Positions 17,201-25,393 of a stretch of DNA of 49,738 nt are shown here, one piece after another (the first letter of the stretch is position 1; the number at the start of each line of letters is the position of its first letter). The translations under genes and the position numbers were made by a program. Source of the stretch: Bacteroidaceae bacterium (GTDB lineage Bacteria > Bacteroidota > Bacteroidia > Bacteroidales > Bacteroidaceae); assembly GCA_017557475.1 (NCBI GenBank), contig JAFYYO010000093.1, positions 1 to 49,738 of the forward strand, given 5' to 3'. Under the pieces are notes generated by a model. The model was not told the origin of the DNA. It saw only the letters and a program-made list of their open reading frames with translations, and ran no database searches.

Positions 17201-17832
17201 CTCTGCCGATGTACTACTGCTACAACGAAGGCTATCGTTATCAGTTCCAGGGAGGTGATGCTATATATGAGGATATAAACCATGATGGTCAAATCGATCG
17301 TTATGATATGGTTTATCTGGGCAATTCTAATCCTAAATGTAACGGTGGTTTCGGCTTTAATATATATTATGGCAGATTGTCAATGAATGTTGGCTTTAAT
17401 TTCCGTGTGGGCAATCAAATTGTTAATTTAGCCCGTATGAATCTTGAAAGCATGTTGAACAACAAAAATCAAAGCTTCGCAACCACATGGCGTTGGCGTA
17501 AGAATGGAGACGAGACAGTTGTTCCTCGTGCACTGAGTAGTGTCAATGGTTATAAGAGTTATAACTCTTTGCCTAGTGACCGCTATGTTGAGAATGGTGA
17601 CTATCTGCGTTTGCAGTACATTCAGTTGAACTATGAGTTCGATGCTAAGAAACTTAAGAAGTATCATATTAATCAACTGAAATTGCACGCATCTCTGGAC
17701 AATCTTTGGTGCTGGACCAAGTATACCGGTGTCGATCCCGACGTTTCTCCTACGGGATTTGCTGTGGCAAGAGACAACAACCGTACTCCCCGCACAAAGT
17801 CATTCACGTGTAGTTTAACCCTTGGTTTCTAA
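14284..17832 (+). CDS. SusC/RagA-family TonB-linked outer-membrane transporter (first copy)
   Basis: An 1182-residue barrel protein that takes up a large nutrient across the outer membrane using TonB energy. After the signal peptide (1-23, ending VNAQ) comes a carboxypeptidase-regulatory-like beta-sandwich (about 27-105, RISGTVSDEIDVIMGANV...ITDMNGNFTM). A plug domain follows (about 130-265) with LQGQIAGLDIVPNSG and the family motif SITVLKDAASTAKWGAKGSNG (around 235-255). The rest is the 22-strand barrel, ending in Phe (CSLTLGF). Length is typical. The gene follows the FAS1 lipoprotein and its stop codon is 13 bp from the SusD start, the usual translational pairing. No STN domain is present, so direct anti-sigma signalling is unlikely. 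Confidence 0.95.
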   Translation: MKNNITKLLLLWVVALMALPVNAQQRRISGTVSDEIDVIMGANVKEIDKNNRIVSQAITDMNGNFTMNIKDPNNTLEISFMGYKKWSQKIGSGKSVFKVLLQENTKQLKEVVAEGKKLAPTTGLEVPAREYAGAVQNFKMDDMEGLAFESVDQALQGQIAGLDIVPNSGNLGSGTTMRLRGTTTINGNAQPLIVLNDHIFELPEDAQDINFETMDNEEQFSTLLNVNPEDIESITVLKDAASTAKWGAKGSNGVIEIKTRRGSRGPTRVNFTYKFKGTWQPEGYEMLNGDGYTMMLKEAYYNPHHQNTSLPELDYNTELPYIYSHFSHNTDWVKEVKQFGQEHKFTVALSGGGEKAHFRISANYDKSTGSIIGQKLNRFTTSTALDYWVSDRIKFMSNINLAFTTNHKNYGNDILARAYNAMPNMSVYEYRLDEDGNPVRTDNYFNMLPLAATYSTGSTSRKENDGRMTSYDLNDMFTNGNPVARAMKAWWNQKQYNLTPQFSVEYKLLGKTDDEHRLNYVGDVQLNIYNTSNDQYCPSELRTMDWVWGGDNAASLTANERNYVSNDEYKSLEFTTRHDLRYYSAFKNRDHSLGALVRFEMATGSSSSQLLGLWNVPNGITDPTVVALLRSASSGTNEWRWQTFYGNVHYSYKSKYNLDASARWDGSTGFGRSNKYGFFPSAGVRWNIIDEDFMKWSKNWLSMLAVRGSWGITGGGGAGSNQYNKYSTNGYYNGHQVITPENLSLEQLRWEKTRKLNLGWNVGFFKDLVVFEGEIYDHKTTDLLMGNLRIPSANGFSNLAQVNAGVLRNKGWEVNFYTSRIFKVGKFSMKLRGNIAQNFNEVEEMNPLILESLNGAETYQPGNLNYNQRVQIGNALGSIYGLHYLGVYKYDYDHNGITNSSVASYGYAEADENGVSRQYAQDHGLDWGTGTGYDAQGNPINTAAAAERRGEIHTCPIAFDADGNMLTDAKGIPLPMYYCYNEGYRYQFQGGDAIYEDINHDGQIDRYDMVYLGNSNPKCNGGFGFNIYYGRLSMNVGFNFRVGNQIVNLARMNLESMLNNKNQSFATTWRWRKNGDETVVPRALSSVNGYKSYNSLPSDRYVENGDYLRLQYIQLNYEFDAKKLKKYHINQLKLHASLDNLWCWTKYTGVDPDVSPTGFAVARDNNRTPRTKSFTCSLTLGF

Positions 17833-17845
17833 AATTGTGACGACT

Positions 17846-19807
17846 ATGAAAAGTTTTAAGAACATATATCACACAGTCTGCCTTGCTGGTCTTTTGACCC
17901 TCGGCACATCTTCTTGCACGGATTGGCTGACAATCTATCCGCAAGACCGTGTAGTAGAGGAAAATTTCTGGGAAGATAAGAACGACCTCGAAGGTGTACG
18001 TTATGGTGCATACCGACAGATGGCACAAACCGTATCAAAATTAGCGATATGGGGTGATCTTCGTTCTGACTCTTATGCTGTGAATTCGGTTGACCATAGT
18101 AATCAAGGTAACCGTGACACATACATAGAAATTATGAACGGAATGCCCGATTCCAGTATGTCTGTCTTTGACTGGGGGGGCGTTTATACTACAATCAATT
18201 ACTGCAACAAAGTATTACAGCATGGTGAAGAAGTCCTTGCTAGAGATAAGCAGTTCACTACTGGCGAGTGGATTCAAATGCATGCAGAGATGACAGCTCT
18301 TCGTGCTTTGAACTATTTCTATTTGCTTCGCGCTTTTAAGGATATTCCTTATACTACAAAAGTGATTAATAAGGACTCGGAAGTTGAATATTTTCCTTTA
18401 ACGAACCAACTTGTAGTGCTTGACTCCATTATTGCAGATTGTGAAAAAGTAAAGGGTAAAGCTCGCAACCGTTTTAGTAAAAAGGCTGACTCTAAGGGAA
18501 TGATTACGAATTGTGCCATCTATGCAATGCTGGCAGATATGTATCTTTGGCGCGGTTCTCTGCATGAAGGGCGCCATGGTAAAACAGGCTCTGATATTGT
18601 TGTCAATGCCGATGGCGAGGAAGTAGAAGTAAGTCACAATGTGGTCGATGATTATAATAAGGCTGTTGAATATGCAGATTTGAGTCTTCAGTCATTGACT
18701 AATCAGAATAATGAAGAAAAAACTGGTGCAGGACTCTCTTCTAGCAGTGAAGAGACGTTTAGCTACGGACTTACTAATTGCGATATGATTAAAAACAACT
18801 TCGAAGGAGCTGCTCAGGCAACAACTCCGAAGTTGGAGGCTCATACAGCAATTTTCACAAGAAAAAATAGTCGCGAGAGCATCTTTGAACTGCAATACAG
18901 TGTGTCTGATGATTTATCGAACTCTGTTGTGAACTCCCTCTACGGTTTTAGCAATGGAACGCATTTGATGGTAAATAAAGATGCAATAGACGCTCTCTAT
19001 AATGGTGGCATTGCTGGTACAGGAGACAATGGCGGTATGTGGGACTCTCGTGTTTGGATATGCTGTCAGAACAAGTTGACCACAGGTAATGAGGCTGCCA
19101 GTGCTCAGGCTCAATCTGGTTATTATTGCATGAAGTACGCTCTACCTTCAAGCGACATTTTGAATATGGACGGTTCAAACAACAGCCGTGAGATAAGAAG
19201 TGTTAAATATACCTCTACAGCATATAATAATTGGATTATATATCGCATGACCGATGTTATGCTCATCAAAGCTGAGGCTCTTGCTTGCATAAGTAACTCG
19301 AACTTAAAGACTGTGAAGAGCATCTGTAATGCTATACATCGCCGTTCATATTGTAACTTCAGGGAATCCTCCAAGATACCCAATACTGATGCAACGACAG
19401 AAGGAACCATTGGCAACACCTATGCTTCTAGTAAAAAAGCAAAAAATGGTGTTAGTTTGACCGATGGTATCATGTATGTCATGAATGAGCGTCAGATTGA
19501 ACTTATCGGTGAGGGTAAGCGTTGGTTCGATTTAGTACGCTTGGCAGAGCGGTGTTCTTATAGTAATAATAAGAGCGATCCTGAAGACCCAAGAGAAAAA
19601 GGAGTTACAAATGGACAGTCGGGTATGAGCGCAATGATTGACATGTTCCTTGGAACAGGTGCAAATGCCAGCTATGCTACGACCCTGACTAATCGATTTA
19701 AGAACCGTTATGGCCTGTATTGCCCCATCTACTACATGGAAGTAAAGGCTAGCAATGGTGCCATCGAGCAGAATCCAGTCTGGAACAAGTCCAAGTATGA
19801 GCAGTAA
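17846..19807 (+). CDS. SusD/RagB-family nutrient-binding lipoprotein (first copy)
   Basis: A 653-residue surface lipoprotein that acts as the lid and binding partner of the SusC barrel. I start at the ATG at 17846 (MKSFKNIYHTV), which gives a normal lipoprotein signal with Cys24 (LGTSSC-TDWL); an upstream start at 17822 would overlap the SusC gene and lengthen the signal. Landmarks of the family are the N-terminal DWLTIYPQDRVVEENFWED, the TPR-like helices with NYFYLLRAFKDIPY (about 153-166), and the C-terminal NERQIELIGEGKRWFDLVRL near 549-568. It is slightly longer than SusD itself. Confidence 0.95.
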   Translation: MKSFKNIYHTVCLAGLLTLGTSSCTDWLTIYPQDRVVEENFWEDKNDLEGVRYGAYRQMAQTVSKLAIWGDLRSDSYAVNSVDHSNQGNRDTYIEIMNGMPDSSMSVFDWGGVYTTINYCNKVLQHGEEVLARDKQFTTGEWIQMHAEMTALRALNYFYLLRAFKDIPYTTKVINKDSEVEYFPLTNQLVVLDSIIADCEKVKGKARNRFSKKADSKGMITNCAIYAMLADMYLWRGSLHEGRHGKTGSDIVVNADGEEVEVSHNVVDDYNKAVEYADLSLQSLTNQNNEEKTGAGLSSSSEETFSYGLTNCDMIKNNFEGAAQATTPKLEAHTAIFTRKNSRESIFELQYSVSDDLSNSVVNSLYGFSNGTHLMVNKDAIDALYNGGIAGTGDNGGMWDSRVWICCQNKLTTGNEAASAQAQSGYYCMKYALPSSDILNMDGSNNSREIRSVKYTSTAYNNWIIYRMTDVMLIKAEALACISNSNLKTVKSICNAIHRRSYCNFRESSKIPNTDATTEGTIGNTYASSKKAKNGVSLTDGIMYVMNERQIELIGEGKRWFDLVRLAERCSYSNNKSDPEDPREKGVTNGQSGMSAMIDMFLGTGANASYATTLTNRFKNRYGLYCPIYYMEVKASNGAIEQNPVWNKSKYEQ

Positions 19808-19848
19808 GAGAAAGATAAAAGATATCAGTTATAAAAGACATACATAAT

Positions 19849-21888
19849 ATGGCTAATAACAGAATAAACAGATATATCGGTGCAATCGCCATTAGTACAG
19901 TTCTGATGGCTGTACCAAGTTGTACCGATACATGGGATGACCATTACAATAGTAATGAGTCAGTTTCTGGGACAACGCAGACGCTGTGGGATGTAATCAG
20001 TAGTCCTGATAATCCGGAGTTCAGTCGCTTCGCTGACATTGTGCGTCATGCCAAGTATTATAAGGACAACACTCATCCTGTGTCAACTTATACTTATGCA
20101 GACATCCTGAAGGGCGGACAGGTAAATACTGTCTGGGTTCCCGATAATAGTGTACTTTCTGAAGAAGAGTATCAAAAGTGGATGCAAATGTTGGGTGAGA
20201 GTAGAGCTGATGGAGACAACAATACCAATTCTGGTTATGATGTTCAACAACAGTTCCTGGGCAATCATATTGCTCTATGGCGTCATAATATCTCAGAGCC
20301 AGGAGTGGATACGGTAAAGATGATTAATGGTAAGAACTTGGAATTCGACAAAACCAACCGAACATTTGCAGGTATTCCTCTTGGAAAAATTAACATTCCA
20401 ACGGTTAATGGTGTAATGCATGTTCTCAAGGGTATTGCTCCATTCCGCTACAACTTCTACGAGTACCTGAAATATCCTGCGCCAGGTGAATCACGGACGA
20501 TATTTGGAGAATATGTCGTTGGCAAGGATACAACTTATTTCTCTGCTGGCAGTAGTATCGAAGGCTTGCCAGACGAGAATGGTAACCCGACTTATGTTGA
20601 TAGTGTGTACCATACGTCCAACCGATTGTTTGAGACCACTCATTATCTTCCAGAAGAAGGTCGTGAGAAGTGGCAGATGGTAGAGAAAGGTTTCGGTGCA
20701 CGTATCAATAACGAGGACTCATTGTTTGTTATGATTCTGCCCACCAATCAAGCATGGGTTTCTGCATATACGAAGTTGGAACCGTCTCATGTTTATGCAA
20801 CTACTTATGACGATAAGTCCAAGGGTGACTTAAACACTTCAGCATCCATCAAAGGACTGGATCCAGACTCTTTACAGAAGATGAGTATTGAAATGGATAT
20901 TGTATCACCTCTTGTTTTTGTGCTCAGGAAGCAGCCGAAGAGGGGAGGCTCCGAAATGTGGACGGTGGATTTGTTCAAGCAATACAGAGGTGATGGCGGC
21001 AATCCCAATAGTCCAGACGAATATCTGCTCAACACCTTTGGTGATACCCTTCGTAATGTTGGAGATTGGGATAAGACTAGCCTTTTCCACGCAAATATGC
21101 CAATCGAGATGAGTAATGGTCTAGCATATGAAGTCGATTTCTGGAACTTCCCGAGAGAGTACTATACTCCTGACGTGGAGGTGGAGGTGGAAAATCAGGG
21201 TGTGTTCTATAATACCGAAAGTACGAAGTTTAAGATTGGATCTGGCTCCAAGAGATATTCGTTCTCTAATGAAGCATACAAGGATATTGCTGATGTCTAT
21301 GGTCATGTCAGCAATGGAAACTTTTACCACTTGGATGCTCCCGGCCCGACTTCAGGTCCTAAGGTCGAGATTAAACTTTCTGGCAACAACCCCAATGCAT
21401 ATGTTCCCAATGCTCAGGTTATGAGTGGAAAGTATGACATTCAGATTGTAGTTGTTCCTCACTGGTATATGGATATCGCAAATGCTTCAGAGATAAACGA
21501 TGATTTCTATGTACAGAAGATAGACACTATTGTCAATCCCGAAGATATAACAGACACAACTTTTGTATCAATCCCTACAGGTGAGCTAAATGAACATTAT
21601 ATTGATAGTCTCGCAAATGTATACAAATACAAGATAAAGGCGACACTTTCATATAACAACAATACTGCCAAGGATAAGACTCAGGCTTCAAAGGTCATCG
21701 ATTATAACGGACTTAAAGTTGATACCCTGACTGTACTTGAGGATTTTGAGTTTCCTTATTCCTATAAGAATATGCGCTTCACTTATCCGACGCTATATAT
21801 AGAAGGCTCTACAGGTAAGAATGATGCGAAGAACGGTTTCGTTTATGATCTCGTGATAGACAAGATCATCCTAAAGAGAAAAAATTAG
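19849..21888 (+). CDS. FAS1 (fasciclin)-like surface lipoprotein (second copy)
   Basis: A 679-residue lipoprotein with the signal sequence ending VPSC-TDTWDDHY (Cys25), a start very often seen in Bacteroidales FAS1 lipoproteins. Two FAS1-like modules can be traced. The first is about 45-205, with TLWDVISSPDNPEFSRFADI, VWVPDNSVLSEEEY and VNGVMHVLKGI, the last being the typical FAS1 closing motif. The second starts near 285 (LFVMILPTNQAWVSAY). The remaining C-terminal third is beta-rich and I do not recognise it. It lies 41 bp after the first SusD gene and 30 bp before the second SusC gene, and mirrors the position of the first FAS1 gene. Ligand unknown. Confidence 0.82.
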   Translation: MANNRINRYIGAIAISTVLMAVPSCTDTWDDHYNSNESVSGTTQTLWDVISSPDNPEFSRFADIVRHAKYYKDNTHPVSTYTYADILKGGQVNTVWVPDNSVLSEEEYQKWMQMLGESRADGDNNTNSGYDVQQQFLGNHIALWRHNISEPGVDTVKMINGKNLEFDKTNRTFAGIPLGKINIPTVNGVMHVLKGIAPFRYNFYEYLKYPAPGESRTIFGEYVVGKDTTYFSAGSSIEGLPDENGNPTYVDSVYHTSNRLFETTHYLPEEGREKWQMVEKGFGARINNEDSLFVMILPTNQAWVSAYTKLEPSHVYATTYDDKSKGDLNTSASIKGLDPDSLQKMSIEMDIVSPLVFVLRKQPKRGGSEMWTVDLFKQYRGDGGNPNSPDEYLLNTFGDTLRNVGDWDKTSLFHANMPIEMSNGLAYEVDFWNFPREYYTPDVEVEVENQGVFYNTESTKFKIGSGSKRYSFSNEAYKDIADVYGHVSNGNFYHLDAPGPTSGPKVEIKLSGNNPNAYVPNAQVMSGKYDIQIVVVPHWYMDIANASEINDDFYVQKIDTIVNPEDITDTTFVSIPTGELNEHYIDSLANVYKYKIKATLSYNNNTAKDKTQASKVIDYNGLKVDTLTVLEDFEFPYSYKNMRFTYPTLYIEGSTGKNDAKNGFVYDLVIDKIILKRKN

Positions 21889-21918
21889 CTTGTCCCATTG
21901 TAATACGATAGCAGAATT

Positions 21919-24900
21919 ATGAAAAAGATATTCAACAATGTATTCTTGCATAGAACTTTGGGTATAAGTCTATGCTTCGCGGCTCTTTCCTGTCTCTGTG
22001 TGACAAATGTCTACGCACAAGATGAGATGGAGGAAGAAGAAGAGGTCGCTGTCAAGAAGATAGCCAAGCCTAAGAAGGAAAAGACCTACGAGATGAAGGA
22101 CGTTACTGGTTTTGTAATAGACGATGCAACTGGTGAGCCAATGGGTGGCGTCCGCATTCAAGCATTAGGTTTGGAGAAGTATTCTACCCTTACCGATGAG
22201 GATGGTAGCTATAAACTTTCCATTCCTGTTTTTTCCGATGCCGTTTATGTATATGCAGAGGGGTACAATCCCTTGCAAGTTGCGGTGAAGGATGGCGTGG
22301 CAGATGCCAATTTGATTGCAGACAACTTCAACAGCTCTTTTACCGACGGTACAACCATTATTTCGCAAAAGACAGCGTATATCAACGAGAGTAGCGGAAT
22401 CTCTGTCGATCAGGACATAGAGCGCCAGTTGGCAGGTGATGTGCGCACTATTCTTCGTAACGGCATCCCGGGCATTGGCTCTTACATGACCATTCGTGGT
22501 ATGAACTCCATCAATGCCAACGCTCAACCTCTTATTATTCTGGATGGCAACATGATTGATCCTCAGTATGACCGTGAGACAATGCACGAAGGTTTCTATA
22601 ATAACCTTCTTGCAGGCATTGATCCCGAGAATATAGAGAGTGTTCAGGTCATCAAGAATGGAACTGCGCTGTATGGTGCCAAGGGTGGCAATGGTGTGAT
22701 TATCATCAACACTAAGCGTGGTAAGAGCATGGCAACAAAGATTGGCGTGCGCATTTATGGAGGTGTAGAACTTGCTCCTAAAACGCTCAGTGTTCTTAGT
22801 GGAGACCAGTATAGTACTTATTTGAGTGATATGGTCAGCACCATCAAGAACATGACAGCAAGTAGCCTCAGCAGGTATGCATTCTTGGACAAGAGCCCGT
22901 CAAACTACTACCGTAAGGTTTTCAGCAATAATACTGACTGGCAGAAGGACCTGTATCGCAGTGCCATGACTCAGAACTATAAGATAAATGTCGAAGGTGG
23001 TGATGAGATAGGTATGTATGTCCTCTCTCTGGGTTACACTAGTGGTAAGTCAACAGGGAAGGGAACAGACTTCGACCGACTGAATCTTCGCTTTAATACC
23101 GACATTCAGGTCTTCGAAAAAGTCCGCACCGGTTTGGATATTGCTTACAATCAGGTAAGTTATGATGTCCTTGACAATGGATGGAGTGAAGACTATAGCA
23201 TGCAGAACATAGGTTCGACCAATGTGCTGGGCCTCATTCAGGCACCTTTCATCAGTCCGTATTCATATTATTACGATGAAACGTCCACTGCCCCGTATTC
23301 CAGTGACCGACTGGCATTGTCGTCGGACTATGCAGGTAAATATGCCAGCAATTCGAACGCTAATTGGATAATTAACCCATTCCAGTTCCCACTCAAGCTT
23401 GGCGATGATGGTATTAACGAGGCCCTCCGCAATCCTTATTGGATTCTACAAAATGCTCCTGGTGAGAACAAGAACTTTGCCCAATGTACGCAGATTGATT
23501 TGAATGTAAGTCCTAAGTATCAAGTGACAAAGACATTCAGCATCAGTGATCGATTCAATTTCTTGATGACGCGTAATAGTGAAAAGTACTTCTTGCCAGT
23601 CAATGGTACGACCAATTATTTCCTTAAGGATTTGGGTGAGATTAATGCTGTGCAGAAGACGCTCTTCTCCAAAGAGACTACTTTGCAGAATGATTTGCGT
23701 CTTGATTGGCGCAACATCTATGGTGCTCACACTGTGAATGTCTTTGGCGGATGGCGCTATAACAACTATTCTTATAGTTACAACTACATGCGTGGTTATA
23801 ACAACGAGAACGATAAGTTGCCAGTCATGAACAAGAACATGGCTTACCTCAACTATGGTGGTACCAATGACAACTGGATTGATATGGCATTGTATCTTGA
23901 TGGCAATTATAACTATGCTAACCGCTACTTCGCAGATTTCGCATTAAGCATGCAGTCAAGCAGCCGATTTGGTAAGAATACCAAGAAGGGCATTCAACTC
24001 GGTGGTGTAAGTTGGGGTATCTTCCCATCTCTGCAACTGGGCTGGATTATTACAAACGAGAAGTGGTTCCCCTATACTAAGGGCGGTATCAATTATCTTA
24101 AGTTGACGGCAGGAGTTGACCAGAGCGGTAATGATGACCTTGACTACTATGCTGCTCGTACTTATTGGGAGAGCATGAAGGTTACCAATAATACCGTAGG
24201 TCTTTATCTTAACAACATCGAGAACAGTTCTATTCAGTGGGAAACTACTACGAAGTGGAACTTGGCTCTGCAGGGTGTATTCCTGAAGAATCGCCTCTTT
24301 GCAGGTATTGACCTCTTCTGGAATAAGACCAGTGATCTACTTACCCTCAAGGAACTTCACTATATGTCCGGCATGAAGAAATACTGGACCAATGAAGGTG
24401 CTCTCACCAACCGTGGTGTCGAGTTCAACGTCAATGCTGCAATCATTAACAAGAAGGATTGGAAGTGGGAATTGGGCGCTACCCTTGGTCATTACAAAAA
24501 CAAGATTACTGCTCTTCCGGAGAGTTCCAGCAACTACATTAAACTGACCGATGTTAATGGCGGAAGTGAAGAATTAATTCACGGCTATACATCTAGCATT
24601 TACGGTAAGGATAACGTACTTACGGCTGTAGGAAGTGCTGTTGGCAGCTTCTATGGATGGGAGACAAATGGTGTCCTCTCCAGTGATGAGGAAGCCAGCG
24701 AGGCAGGAGTACTTGGTTATCTCAAGTATCCTACAGGTCTTAAGGAAGAGAGCAAGAGATATTACGACTTCAAGGCGGGTGATATTCGCTTTGTGGACCA
24801 GAATGGCGATGGTGTCATTGACGAGGCCGACAAGAAGGTTATCGGTAGTCCTCATCCCGATCTCTTTGGTAATATCTATAGCAGTCTGACTTGGAAGGAT

Positions 24901-25353
24901 CTGCGTCTTGATGTTAACTTCAAGTACAGTATAGGCAACGATATCTACAATTATCAGCGTAGCGAGTTGGAAGGCTTGAACACCACTTATAACCAAACTA
25001 CTGCTGCTTTGCGCCGTTGGACTTATGAGGGCCAGAACACAGACATGCCCAAGGCTTGCTATACAAATAGTGAGGATTGGCGTAACAACGAGCGTATGAG
25101 TGATCGTTGGATTGAAGATGGTAGCTATCTTAAACTCAAGAATGTGCGCCTAACCTATAAGATCCCATACAGCAATAGTTGGTTGCTTGGTTTGAAGGTA
25201 TGGGGTGAGGCTAACAATCTCTTCACCATCACCAAGTATCTGGGTGCTGATCCTGAAATGAGCTGCCGTAATAGCAGTCTATATCAGGGCATTGATACGG
25301 GTCTCATTCCTAGTGGCCGTAGTTTCAATGTTGGTGTCTCGATTAACCTCTAA
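21919..25353 (+). CDS. SusC/RagA-family TonB-linked outer-membrane transporter (second copy)
   Basis: An 1144-residue barrel transporter. The signal peptide ends VYAQ (about residue 34) and is followed by an unusual charged linker, five consecutive Glu then a Lys-rich part (about 38-55). A carboxypeptidase-regulatory-like domain comes next (about 60-130, DVTGFVIDDATGEPMGGVRI), then a plug (about 150-270) with TIRGMNSINANAQPLIILDG and the family motif SVQVIKNGTALYGAKGGNG, then the barrel ending VGVSINL. It is clearly divergent from the first SusC in sequence, so the two transporters probably take different ligands or parts of one. A 7-bp tandem repeat fills the gap to the SusD gene. Confidence 0.95.
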   Translation: MKKIFNNVFLHRTLGISLCFAALSCLCVTNVYAQDEMEEEEEVAVKKIAKPKKEKTYEMKDVTGFVIDDATGEPMGGVRIQALGLEKYSTLTDEDGSYKLSIPVFSDAVYVYAEGYNPLQVAVKDGVADANLIADNFNSSFTDGTTIISQKTAYINESSGISVDQDIERQLAGDVRTILRNGIPGIGSYMTIRGMNSINANAQPLIILDGNMIDPQYDRETMHEGFYNNLLAGIDPENIESVQVIKNGTALYGAKGGNGVIIINTKRGKSMATKIGVRIYGGVELAPKTLSVLSGDQYSTYLSDMVSTIKNMTASSLSRYAFLDKSPSNYYRKVFSNNTDWQKDLYRSAMTQNYKINVEGGDEIGMYVLSLGYTSGKSTGKGTDFDRLNLRFNTDIQVFEKVRTGLDIAYNQVSYDVLDNGWSEDYSMQNIGSTNVLGLIQAPFISPYSYYYDETSTAPYSSDRLALSSDYAGKYASNSNANWIINPFQFPLKLGDDGINEALRNPYWILQNAPGENKNFAQCTQIDLNVSPKYQVTKTFSISDRFNFLMTRNSEKYFLPVNGTTNYFLKDLGEINAVQKTLFSKETTLQNDLRLDWRNIYGAHTVNVFGGWRYNNYSYSYNYMRGYNNENDKLPVMNKNMAYLNYGGTNDNWIDMALYLDGNYNYANRYFADFALSMQSSSRFGKNTKKGIQLGGVSWGIFPSLQLGWIITNEKWFPYTKGGINYLKLTAGVDQSGNDDLDYYAARTYWESMKVTNNTVGLYLNNIENSSIQWETTTKWNLALQGVFLKNRLFAGIDLFWNKTSDLLTLKELHYMSGMKKYWTNEGALTNRGVEFNVNAAIINKKDWKWELGATLGHYKNKITALPESSSNYIKLTDVNGGSEELIHGYTSSIYGKDNVLTAVGSAVGSFYGWETNGVLSSDEEASEAGVLGYLKYPTGLKEESKRYYDFKAGDIRFVDQNGDGVIDEADKKVIGSPHPDLFGNIYSSLTWKDLRLDVNFKYSIGNDIYNYQRSELEGLNTTYNQTTAALRRWTYEGQNTDMPKACYTNSEDWRNNERMSDRWIEDGSYLKLKNVRLTYKIPYSNSWLLGLKVWGEANNLFTITKYLGADPEMSCRNSSLYQGIDTGLIPSGRSFNVGVSINL

Positions 25354-25356
25354 TTT

Positions 25357-25384
25357 AGTTCATAGTTCATAATTCATAGTTCAT
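25357..25384 (+). repeat. Four tandem heptamers between the second SusC and SusD genes
   Basis: AGTTCAT, AGTTCAT, AATTCAT, AGTTCAT follow each other without gaps at 25357, 25364, 25371 and 25378. They occupy most of the 40-bp gap and end 9 bases before the SusD start at 25394. Confidence 0.85.
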
Positions 25385-25393
25385 AATAAAGAA

